Assembly: GCF_001017755.1 (NCBI RefSeq)
Contig: NZ_JWIO01000029.1
Coordinates: forward strand, 11,289-49,065
From: Protofrankia coriariae
Lineage (GTDB): Bacteria; Actinomycetota; Actinomycetes; Frankiales; Frankiaceae
Reading direction: 5' to 3'
DNA length: 37,777 nucleotides
Shown here: one piece after another, positions 30,831 to 37,777 of the stretch
Numbering within the stretch: position 1 is the stretch's first letter
How the letters are laid out: every line of letters starts with the position of its first letter
Made by a program: the position numbers and the translations under genes
The notes under the pieces: generated by a model
Databases searched by the model: none
The model's input: only the letters and a program-made list of their open reading frames with translations
Told to the model about the DNA's origin: nothing

Positions 30831-31589
30831 GTGCCAGATCCTCCAGCCGAGAAAGCCGTCATGACCGCCGCTCTCGCCCCCGCCACGTTCCCCGAGCCCA
30901 CGCGTTTCGTCCTCATGTCGCTACAGCACGTCTGGCACTACCCCGCACACGTTCGTTCCGTCGGCACCGCCCGCCAGAACGTCATGGCGCAACTCCAGCG
31001 CTGGGGGCTCGACGGGCTAACCGACGTGGCCATCGTGGTGTCGGAACTGGTCACCAACGCGACGCGCGCCGGCCATCGAGCACACCAGCACAACGACAGC
31101 CACTCGGTTGCCAGAGTCGCCGTGCGCCTCACCTACAGCCACCACGACGTGATCGTCGAGGTGTGGGACGGGGACACCGGGCAGCCGACCCGCCGGGACG
31201 CCGATCCCAACGCCGAGGACGGCCGCGGCCTGCACCTGGTCAGCGCCCTGACCCGAGACACCGGCTACTACTGGGTCCGGGTCCGCACCGCCGACGGCGG
31301 CTACCGGACGAACGGCAAGGTCGTCTGGGCAGTCATAGCGCACGACACACCACCGATTTCCGCCGTCGTCACCGATGTGCCGGGATCGGCGGGCCTGCCT
31401 CGCCGAAGCCCGCAGGCCGACGGGGATGTGAGCAGCGCCGATCCGATCGTCCACGACCACACGCTGCTCCAACGCGTCATCGACGGCCTGCGCGCGCTCG
31501 ACGACTGGATGCAACGACCGGCAGCCGACCGCACCGACACCCATACCCGACCGGCCGCACCGACCGAGACTCAGGCGACGCCAGCATGA
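30831..31589 (+). CDS. Anti-sigma-type ATP-binding protein (HATPase_c, RsbW/SpoIIAB-like)
   Basis: About 252 aa. The GHKL ATPase signature is present: V-S-E-L-V-T-N-A (N-box), V-E-V-W-D-G-D and R-G-L-H-L-V (G-box). Such proteins in actinobacteria act as anti-sigma factors or orphan regulators. GTG 30831 was chosen for AGGAGA 8 nt upstream; ATG 30672 (with AGGGGGG upstream) and ATG 30861 are alternatives. It is followed by an overlapping small gene (ATGA). C-terminal 70 residues are low-complexity. Confidence 0.85.
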   Translation: MPDPPAEKAVMTAALAPATFPEPTRFVLMSLQHVWHYPAHVRSVGTARQNVMAQLQRWGLDGLTDVAIVVSELVTNATRAGHRAHQHNDSHSVARVAVRLTYSHHDVIVEVWDGDTGQPTRRDADPNAEDGRGLHLVSALTRDTGYYWVRVRTADGGYRTNGKVVWAVIAHDTPPISAVVTDVPGSAGLPRRSPQADGDVSSADPIVHDHTLLQRVIDGLRALDDWMQRPAADRTDTHTRPAAPTETQATPA

Positions 31590-31960
31590 CCGACGACGAT
31601 CACGACCGTTCCTGCCCGCCGTGGTGCCAGGAGCCCGCCGGCCACCTGCACGTGGAGACGGACGGCCCTGGCGACTACCACACCACCGAGCTCGCCCTGA
31701 TCGACCTTCCGGAGATCCCCGGGCTGCGTGGGGAGGCAGCAGTCCGGGTGACGATCGAACAGTACGTTACCGCCTCGACAACCCACCCACCGATGATCGT
31801 CATCGATGCCGGTGACGGTGGTGAACTCGACGGCTACGGACGCCTCACCCCCGAGGAAGCCCACACGACCGCCGCGGCGCTGCGCCGCGCTGTCACCGTC
31901 GTACAGACCTTTGGCAACCAGACAACTGGCCCCAGCGACGGCGACGATGGTCACGGATAG
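31586..31960 (+). CDS. Small CPPWC-type protein (DUF6907-like)
   Basis: A 124-aa protein starting with a C-P-P-W-C motif followed by H residues (G-H-L-H-V), the pattern of DUF6907-like small proteins that often sit behind anti-sigma-type ATPase or HTH genes in filamentous actinobacteria. The rest is a short beta-rich domain (V-R-V-T-I-E-Q-Y). Translationally coupled to the ATPase by a 4-bp overlap. Function unknown; possibly a metal-binding partner. Confidence 0.7.
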   Translation: MTDDDHDRSCPPWCQEPAGHLHVETDGPGDYHTTELALIDLPEIPGLRGEAAVRVTIEQYVTASTTHPPMIVIDAGDGGELDGYGRLTPEEAHTTAAALRRAVTVVQTFGNQTTGPSDGDDGHG

Positions 31961-32211
31961 CGCCGCCGACCAGGTCCTCCCGCGATCCGCCCGCCGCCGA
32001 GCTGTCTGCCGGCCAGACCATGCGTGTCAGGATCAACGCTGGCCGGCCCCACCGGGCTGATTGCGCGCAGGCAGATCCGACCGGGGACCCGCGGCACCCA
32101 TCGGGGAGCGGTTGGGCAGCGGAGACGTCTACCGCTTGCCATTTCCGACCGCCTGGGAGCGCTCCGTCGCCGTGGCAGCCACGCGCACACCTTGACAACG
32201 GGAAGGCGGAC

Positions 32212-32631
32212 ATGACGGCCGATGGCCAGCAGACAGATGCTCCCAGCCGTGAGGGCTCGGCTGGGATGGCACAGCCGGCCGCCTGCCAGGATGAGGCGGG
32301 GACGCTGGAGGCGTTCGTCGCCGCTGCGGCACCCTGCCCGTTCGCCTTGGTCGAGGAGCACGGCGACCGGTCGAATGCCCGCATACTCGCCTGGGGACTC
32401 CAATTCGACGATCATGTTTGTGTTGTCGGGTGCGACGGTGGGCTACGCGGGTCATTCTCCTCAGCTGACCAGGCACGCTGGCTGTTCGCGCACCTGGGTA
32501 CGTGTATCCAGATCGTCTGGTACACCCAGTCCGACAAGAATCGTCACCACCAATCCTGGCCGGTGTCGGCAGGATCAGAGCGACCCCTTCATCAGGAGAA
32601 AATCGTTGACGGGAAACTGGAAACATGCTGA
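32212..32631 (+). CDS. Hypothetical protein
   Basis: A 139-aa protein. GGAAGGCGG precedes ATG 32212. The central part (about 45-115) is protein-like with F-A-L-V-E-E-H-G-D and H-V-C-V-V-G-C-D-G-G and ends before an unstructured tail. No family recognised. It follows a 250-bp gap after the CPPWC gene. Confidence 0.5.
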   Translation: MTADGQQTDAPSREGSAGMAQPAACQDEAGTLEAFVAAAAPCPFALVEEHGDRSNARILAWGLQFDDHVCVVGCDGGLRGSFSSADQARWLFAHLGTCIQIVWYTQSDKNRHHQSWPVSAGSERPLHQEKIVDGKLETC

Positions 32632-32691
32632 CGGTTATGAGCTCCAATATTAAGGACGGCGCCGGGGACGGTCGCTGGTCTGATATCTCTA

Positions 32692-32858
32692 AGAACCTGT
32701 TTTGAATCTTCTGTCCGGGCGATCCACGCCCAGCCGGCCCCTGGCTTCGTTGTTGGCCGAACCGATACAACTCATCCGGTATCGGCTCGGCCTTCCGCCT
32801 TGCCAGGAACCACCTGGACGCGGCTCGCTGTCCGAACCCAAGATTCAAAACAGGTTCT
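32692..32858. mobile_element. MITE-like element, 167 bp
   Basis: Perfect 19-bp terminal inverted repeats, AGAACCTGTTTTGAATCTT at 32692-32710 and its complement at 32840-32858, enclose about 130 bp without a meaningful ORF. The end sequence resembles IS5-type termini, suggesting a non-autonomous derivative. No target duplication is obvious. Confidence 0.75.
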
Positions 32859-32995
32859 AATAGGACTTTGTTAGGTGACTCCGGGATGTGGAGGTGTTCC
32901 TCCTGGTAACGGTTCGTAGGGGCGGTGGCAGGTGCGGCAGGCGCCGGTCCAGACGTTGAGCAGGGTCTGGAGCATGCGGAGGACTCCGTAGAGGG

Positions 32996-34279
32996 TCAGG
33001 CCGGCGCAGGGGCTTTTGGGCTGCGTCTGAGCTGGGTGCACAACGCCTGGGCGACGCAGACGAGGGTGACGTGGCGGTGCCAGCCGAGGAAGGAGCGTCC
33101 TTCGTGGTGGTCGAGGCCGAGGCCGTCCTTGAGCTCGCGGTAGTCGTGTTCGATCCGCCAGCGGATCTTCGCGAGGCGTACGAGTTGGCGCAGGGGGATG
33201 TCGGCGGGCAGGGTCGACAGCCAGTAGTCGGTGGGTTCGGCCTTGCCGGGGGGCCATTCGGCCAGCAGCCAGCATTCCGGCAGGCTGCGGTCGTCGGCGC
33301 GGGTGAGGGCTTTGGCGGTGGGGCGGATCCGCAGGGCCATGAACCGGGAGCGCATCGCCGCGTCGGGGTTGGCTGGGCTTCGGTGGGTGCCGTGTCGCCA
33401 GGTCACGGTGCGCAGCGCGCTGCGGCCGGCGGCCAGCGCGAGGGCTTTCAACGTGGACGGCGGGTCGGGGTAGGCCGGGACGGGGCGGCGTCCGTTCCCG
33501 GAGTAGGGCGCGGTGACCGGTACGGCGTCGGCGGGGTGGGCGGTGGCGGTGGGGGTCACCCCGAGCACGTAGACCAGGCGCCGGTCGGTGAGAGCCTGAC
33601 GGAACTCGGCGGCGTCGCCGTAGCCGGCGTCCGCGACGACCGGCCGGGGCGGCACGCCCCAGCCGGCGAGCTCGTCGAACATGTCCAACGCCAGGCGCCA
33701 CTTCTCCCGGTGCCGGACCTCGGTGGGGATCCCGGCCCGTGTCCGGCGGTCGCGGACTGCCGCGGCCTCGGCCGGATCGCAGGCGGTGTCGTCCCAGGAC
33801 GCAGGCAGGAACAGCCGCCAGTCCAGCGCCGCCGACGCCCAGTCGGTCACCGCGTGCACGGACACCCCGATCTGGCAGTTGCCGACCTTCCCCAGCGTGC
33901 CGGAGTACATCCGGGCCACCCCCGGCGAGGCCGGACCGTCCTTCGGGAACCCGGTGTCATCGACGACCAGCGCCTCCGGGGCCACGAACTCCACCGCCCA
34001 GCCCGCCAGCCGCCGGCGGACCTCGCCGTGCTCCCACGTCGAGTTCCGCAGGAACTGCTGCAGGCCCTGATGGTCCACCCCGAGCCGGGCGGCCATCGGC
34101 ACCAGGCTCTTGCGCTTCCCGTCCAGCATCAGCCCACGCAGGTAGAGCTCGCCCTTGGCCCGTTGGTCCTTGCGTGGCAGGTCCGCCAGCATCCGCGCCG
34201 CGAACTCCTCCACGACCGGACGCACCTGTTCCATCTCCTCCGGCGTCACAACAGGCAGCGAACCAGGCGAAGATCCCAA
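32996..34279 (-). CDS. IS701-family transposase
   Basis: A 427-aa complete transposase. Motifs: A-L-V-V-D-D-T-G-F-P-K-D-G (first Asp), R-P-V-V-A-D-A-G-Y-G-D (second Asp) and I-R-W-R-I-E-H-D-Y-R-E-L-K (Glu). Length and motif order fit IS701. The left end of the element is probably near 32870, just beyond the MITE; the right end is close to or truncated by the IS5 element starting at 34308. Terminal repeats could not be identified. Confidence 0.9.
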   Translation of the reverse strand: MGSSPGSLPVVTPEEMEQVRPVVEEFAARMLADLPRKDQRAKGELYLRGLMLDGKRKSLVPMAARLGVDHQGLQQFLRNSTWEHGEVRRRLAGWAVEFVAPEALVVDDTGFPKDGPASPGVARMYSGTLGKVGNCQIGVSVHAVTDWASAALDWRLFLPASWDDTACDPAEAAAVRDRRTRAGIPTEVRHREKWRLALDMFDELAGWGVPPRPVVADAGYGDAAEFRQALTDRRLVYVLGVTPTATAHPADAVPVTAPYSGNGRRPVPAYPDPPSTLKALALAAGRSALRTVTWRHGTHRSPANPDAAMRSRFMALRIRPTAKALTRADDRSLPECWLLAEWPPGKAEPTDYWLSTLPADIPLRQLVRLAKIRWRIEHDYRELKDGLGLDHHEGRSFLGWHRHVTLVCVAQALCTQLRRSPKAPAPA

Positions 34280-34336
34280 CAGCCAAACCAGACGATCAAA
34301 AACCTAAGTGGGTGTTCTGTGAGTCTTCGTCGGGTC

Positions 34337-34747
34337 TCAGCTTGAGCTGATCTCTGGGGTGGGCCGGGGCAGGACGAACAGGCCGGGGTCGGGTTCGGTG
34401 AGCACGCCGCGGTCGACGAGGCGTTTCAGTTTGGCGCGCATGCTTTCGATGTGGCGGGGTTCGGTGCCGGTGCCCAGTGCCTGGCAGGCGTCCTTGGCGC
34501 GTAGCCCGTTCCCGTCGTGCTCGAACAGGGCGACCACCTCGCGATAGCCTGGCGGCATCTCGACCGGTGTGGCGTTGTCCTCGGCGGACAGGTCCAGCAC
34601 CGTCTCGCGGGTGATTTCCAGCCGTTCCAGGTCGTGTTCGGCGGCGGCGAGCTGCTCGGTGAGCCCGGCTATCTCGGCCTGGAGCCGTTCCACGGTCCGC
34701 GCGGCCCGGACACGCCGGGCCTCGATCCGTTCCAACAGGTCCTTCAT
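34337..34747 (-). CDS. IS5 passenger protein: coiled coil plus winged-helix-like domain
   Basis: A 136-aa protein. Residues 1-50 form a coiled coil (L-L-E-R-I-E-A-R-R-V-R-A-A-R-T-V-E-R-L); residues about 68-125 look like a winged helix (Y-R-E-V-V-A-L-F, then A-K-D-A-C-Q-A-L-G, then L-K-R-L-V-D-R-G-V-L). ATG 34747 has a GGGAG site upstream and lies 36 bp after the transposase stop, inside the element ends. It may regulate transposition or help target it; function unknown. Confidence 0.75.
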   Translation of the reverse strand: MKDLLERIEARRVRAARTVERLQAEIAGLTEQLAAAEHDLERLEITRETVLDLSAEDNATPVEMPPGYREVVALFEHDGNGLRAKDACQALGTGTEPRHIESMRAKLKRLVDRGVLTEPDPGLFVLPRPTPEISSS

Positions 34748-34782
34748 CACCGCTCCCGCCTCTCGCACCCGTCGTTTGTTGG

Positions 34783-35619
34783 TCAGGTCGGCGGGTCGCG
34801 CCAGGTCGGGGTGGCCGCGCGGGTCAGCCGGCGGGTCATCACGTCGACCATCGACCAGTGGATCCTCGCGACCGCGCTGGCCGGTCTCGCTTCGTAGTCC
34901 CGGGCCAGGCGGCGGTGCAGCATCAACGTGCCGAAGGTCTGCTCGACTCGCCACCGCTTGGGCAGCGGGGTGAACCCCCGCCCCCGAGGCCCGTGGCCGA
35001 CGACCTCGACGTCGATGCCCAGAGCGGCGCCGTGTTCGGCGACGGTGTTCTTGAACCCGGCGTCCACCCACGCCGTACGCACCGACGGCGCGGCGAGCGC
35101 GACCGCGTCCAACAGGGCGGTGCCGATGAGGTTGTCGTGCACGGACGCGGCGACGACCGTGACGGCGATGAGCAGGCCAAGGGTGTCGGTCGCGATCCCG
35201 CGTTTTCGGCCCCGGCTTTTCTTTCCCGGATCCAGCCCCGTGGTGTCGGCCGGGGCGTTGGTGGAGGACCGGACCGTCTGGGAGTCCAGCACGACCGCGC
35301 TCGGATCAGCCGGGCGGCGGTGATGCTCCCGGACCTGCCAGCGCAGTAGGTCGTGGATCGTCTCGGTGGTCCCGTCATCCCGCCAGGCGCCGAAGTAGTA
35401 GTACACCGCGGACACCGGTGGCAGGTCGTGGGGAAGATAGCGCCACTGGCAGCCGGTCCGGGTCTGGTACAGGACCGCGTTCACGATCTCCCGCATGTCG
35501 TAACGACCCGCATGCCCGGACACCGATGGGTGCGCCGCCTTCCACGCGGTGAGGACCGGGCGGATCAGCTCCCACGCTTCGTCCGACAGATCACTCGGGT
35601 ACGGTTTGCGTTCGCTCAC
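34783..35619 (-). CDS. IS5-family transposase
   Basis: A 278-aa protein with P-S-D-L-S-D-E-A-W-E-L-I at its start (the DUF4096-type N-terminus), then V-V-L-D-S-Q-T-V-R-S-S (first Asp), A-W-V-D-A-G-F-K-N (second Asp) and W-R-V-E-Q-T-F-G (Glu). Complete. The GTG 35619 start is a choice by homology; a longer N-terminus is open. Confidence 0.9.
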   Translation of the reverse strand: MSERKPYPSDLSDEAWELIRPVLTAWKAAHPSVSGHAGRYDMREIVNAVLYQTRTGCQWRYLPHDLPPVSAVYYYFGAWRDDGTTETIHDLLRWQVREHHRRPADPSAVVLDSQTVRSSTNAPADTTGLDPGKKSRGRKRGIATDTLGLLIAVTVVAASVHDNLIGTALLDAVALAAPSVRTAWVDAGFKNTVAEHGAALGIDVEVVGHGPRGRGFTPLPKRWRVEQTFGTLMLHRRLARDYEARPASAVARIHWSMVDVMTRRLTRAATPTWRDPPT

Positions 35620-35741
35620 GCCTTCCAGCAGAACGCACCCACCACCAGGCGCAACCCGACCAGCCCCGAAACCGCCACCAGGCACGCAAACCAGACATCA
35701 ACTCAGACCCAGACCCGGCAAGAGCTCACAGAACACCCACT

Positions 35742-36103
35742 CAGAAGATCGCGTCTCGCCCGTAGCGCGGGCCGCGATCCTCCGATGACGACGGGTCAGC
35801 GTGTCTGCGCGCCCCCTGGCCGCGCGCACCGCCAGCCTCCGCCACCGGCTTCCCGGCAGCCCCGTGTGCCCGAGTCCCTGCGAGACCTGGCCTTCACAAC
35901 CCTTCAGGCCGTCTTCGGTGACCCCCTCGCCAAGCCGGCCGAGGGTACACAGTGCCCCCGCGATCCTGCTCTTGCTTGACAGCCGATTCCGGCATTGGCG
36001 AGACGCCGGAGCCGTGACGGCGAGCGTCTATTCCGAGCTGCCCGGGCCAGGTTCTGCCATGGTCGAGTCGCCCGGCCTGAGCATGGCCGGCAGCACTCCC
36101 GCC
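35742..36103. other. Gene-poor stretch
   Basis: Between the IS5 end and the AAA kinase gene. Plus-strand frames show short protein-like pieces (S-L-R-D-L-A-F-T-T-L-Q-A-V-F-G-D-P-L; R-F-R-H-W-R-D-A-G) that may be transposase debris, but none is convincing. Confidence 0.35.
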
Positions 36104-36658
36104 CTACAGCGAGAACTGGCCCTCCTGCCGGAGCACTTCCAGCACCTCGTCCGCCAGCGCCGCCACCGGTAACTTGCCGTCGAGGATGACCGTGTCACTG
36201 GGCAGGGTGTCCTCGGCGGCGGCACACCGATCGACCTGGGCGAGGCGCCATCGCCGGACCTCGGCATCCCGCTGCGGGTCGCCGGGGTGGATGACCTGCC
36301 CGGTGATCCGCTCCCGCAGCCGTGCGGGCGGCACCTTGAGGAAGAAGTGCCGCACCGCGATCCCGTATGCGGCCAGCCCGCCGAAGATCTCCCGCGCGTA
36401 TCCCGGATCGACCACGGTCATCGGCGCGAGGACGAGCCCGTCGTGCTGCTAAACCAGCACCCGCCCGGTCTCCACGACCAGAAGCCTCCACGCGGGCAGG
36501 TCCTGGAAGTCACCCGACGGGGCCGGGGGGAGCATGTCGCGCAGCATGAACCCGACCTCCTCCGGGTCGAACACCACCGCGTCCGGGCACCGCCGTCTCA
36601 GCTCCTCGGTGAACGTCGTCTTACCCGCCCCGAACGATCCGTTGATCCAGCAGATCAT
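36104..36658 (-). pseudogene. AAA-type kinase gene with in-frame amber codon
   Basis: From ATG 36658 the frame gives M-I-C-W-I-N-G-S-F-G-A-G-K-T-T (Walker A) and continues to V-L-V, then TAG at about 36449-36451, then Q-H-D-G-L-V-L-A-P-M-T-V-V-D-P in the same frame to the TAG at 36104. Both halves align with one roughly 184-aa tunicamycin-resistance/cytidylate-kinase-like ATPase. A single CAG-to-TAG change would explain it, so it is probably a recent pseudogene; readthrough or a sequencing error are alternatives. Confidence 0.75.
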
Positions 36659-36939
36659 GCGTGCTCCCTGCACCCGATGAAGAGCCTGGGGAGAGACCAT
36701 AGGTGACCATAGCGTGACCGCAGCGACCTAACCGTCGCAATGCCAGGAGACTGGCCCAGCGAATCAGACAGCGCGGCGACGCTGGCTGTCCCCGCTGCTC
36801 AGCGCAGAAAGACTGCCGCCGATCGCTACCGCCTGCCCCGCCTGCGCGTTTCGCTGCTCCCGATCGTGAAGGCCGGCCTCCCAGCGACTGCCGCGCCTCC
36901 AGTCACGCGATGCCGCCCTGCGAAGCGGACCGGCGACCG

Positions 36940-37777
36940 CTACCGGGGACGACGACGCCCGAGAACGGTCAACCTCGTCATCGCGCTGACGAACGCGACG
37001 AGGAGCAGCAGACTCCCGCCGAGAGCCGCCTGCATCCCCAGACGGGCCCGCAAGTCCAGTGCACCGGCGGCGCTCGATCTCCCGGCAAGAATCACCAAGA
37101 CGACTTCGAGGATGACAACGAGTACCACCATGCCCATCAGCGCGCTGGGGTCCCGGAGCCGACGCTGGAGCTGGCGCGCTGCGGCCCTGTCCTGGTCTGC
37201 TGCGGCCTGCTGGGCAGCGTCTTCCCGGCCATGGCGCCGCAGGTAGCAGATGAAGTCATGTTCTTGCAGGTAGCGCGGCCTGGCGGCGGAGTCCCATTCG
37301 CCCGCGGCGGACAGGAGCCGCAGCGCGGTCCCGATCGTATCGAGTGCCTCCGAGAGCAGGCCGCACATCCGCTGCCCCTGCGCCAGGCAGTACCGGATTT
37401 TATGATCATCGGGATAGATGCTGGCCGCCTCGGCAGCATGGCGGCGCAGCAATTCCCCCCGCCCCTCGAACGGCGGTGCCACACGCAGCCCGTCCAGGCA
37501 GACGTCCACGACCTGCCGTGATCGCAGGGCAGCGTCCCACGCCTGGGTGAACAGACCGGTGGCGTACTCGACGGTCCGCCGACGGCTGCCGAACGCGGCG
37601 AACGCACGGAACGCCGCGAGCAGAGGACCGTGTGCCTGGTCCCGGCCGGTGGCGATCAGCGGCGAGGATTCCAGGAAGAGGTCCAGCTCATCGAACCAGT
37701 AGTTCGCCCGCAACTTGGCGGCGTGGTAAAGCACGACAAAGCTGCGGACGTCGGCGGGCTCGTCGGCGAGCCTGCCC
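36940..37777 (-). CDS. C-terminal part of a protein with two membrane segments (partial)
   Basis: The frame is open to the window edge, so only the last 279 or so codons are visible. The first 170 residues are helical and TPR-like (Y-H-A-A-K-L-R-A-N-Y-W-F-D-E-L-D, then A-A-E-A-A-S-I-Y-P-D-D-H-K-I-R-Y); the end has two hydrophobic segments (M-G-M-V-V-L-V-V-I-L-E-V-V and G-G-S-L-L-L-L-V-A-F-V). It may be the C-terminus of a membrane-anchored TPR or signalling protein. No family recognised. Confidence 0.6.
   Translation of the reverse strand, partial: GRLADEPADVRSFVVLYHAAKLRANYWFDELDLFLESSPLIATGRDQAHGPLLAAFRAFAAFGSRRRTVEYATGLFTQAWDAALRSRQVVDVCLDGLRVAPPFEGRGELLRRHAAEAASIYPDDHKIRYCLAQGQRMCGLLSEALDTIGTALRLLSAAGEWDSAARPRYLQEHDFICYLRRHGREDAAQQAAADQDRAAARQLQRRLRDPSALMGMVVLVVILEVVLVILAGRSSAAGALDLRARLGMQAALGGSLLLLVAFVSAMTRLTVLGRRRPR

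Larger units (their letters stand above)
34308..35741 (-). mobile_element. IS5-family element with passenger gene
   Basis: 1434 bp bounded by near-identical inverted repeats: AGTGGGTGTTCTGTGAG at 34308 and its complement ending at 35741. It holds a transposase and a coiled-coil passenger gene on the minus strand. A short target duplication (CTA/CAG) is not clean. Confidence 0.8.

Noticed and set aside
33071-34345. Long plus-strand frame opposite the IS701 transposase
   Set aside because: Shadow frame; the DDE motifs are on the minus strand.
1-37777. CRISPR arrays, tRNA or rRNA genes
   Set aside because: No regularly spaced repeats and no recognisable tRNA or rRNA sequence were seen on reading.

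Overview
The window is high-GC DNA from a filamentous actinobacterium. Support comes from GTG starts, ATGA-overlapping genes, HTH-TPR regulators, a CPPWC-type small protein, an anti-sigma-type ATPase and a class I FxLD-type lanthipeptide cluster. The insertion-sequence load (ISL3, IS5, IS30, IS256, IS701 and a MITE) fits an accessory region of a Frankia- or Streptosporangiales-like genome, but the genus cannot be fixed from this sequence. No rRNA, tRNA or CRISPR array was seen.

Layout. 1-2580 (-): four overlapping genes (lipoprotein, secreted protein, SAF-domain protein, start of a MinD/ParA-like ATPase), probably the edge of a Tad/type II secretion-like module. 3108-11200 (-): a candidate peptide-modification locus, made of a 48-aa small ORF, a long hairpin, a metallo-beta-lactamase-fold enzyme, an APH-fold kinase and an MFS exporter. 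An IS256 remnant follows, then a radical SAM enzyme, an unknown protein, an AAA_28-type P-loop kinase, a NUDIX hydrolase and a small HTH-like protein. A divergent HTH-TPR regulator lies at 11522. 12984-14597: an intact ISL3 element with its 8-bp target duplication.

14823-19213: a compact ubiquitin-like conjugation island. A single-domain ubiquitin-like protein, an E2-like protein and a JAB-E1 fusion form one tightly coupled operon. It is divergent from an XRE repressor plus ImmA/IrrE metalloprotease pair across a short intergenic region carrying a perfect palindrome. Next to it is an AT-richer gene with a HEPN-like R-N-x3-H motif. IS5 and IS30 debris flank the island. It has the look of a defence or stress-response island.

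20630-26856 (-): a class I lanthipeptide cluster of FxLD type: PIMT-like methyltransferase, 48-aa precursor, full-length LanB, LanC and a stand-alone SpaB_C-like protein. Hairpins lie on both sides of the precursor gene. 27476-32631 (+): an HTH-TPR regulator translationally coupled to an NAD-binding oxidoreductase, followed by an anti-sigma-type ATPase coupled to a small CPPWC protein, and a hypothetical gene. A broken copy of the same regulator family lies at 20220-20405, so the lanthipeptide cluster sits between an intact and a damaged paralogue. 32692-35741: a MITE, an IS701 transposase and an IS5 element with a coiled-coil passenger gene. 36104-36658: an AAA kinase gene interrupted by an in-frame amber codon. 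36940-end: the C-terminus of a protein with two membrane segments.

The two peptide loci share one design: short ORF with a strong ribosome site, long perfect or near-perfect hairpin, then modifying enzymes.
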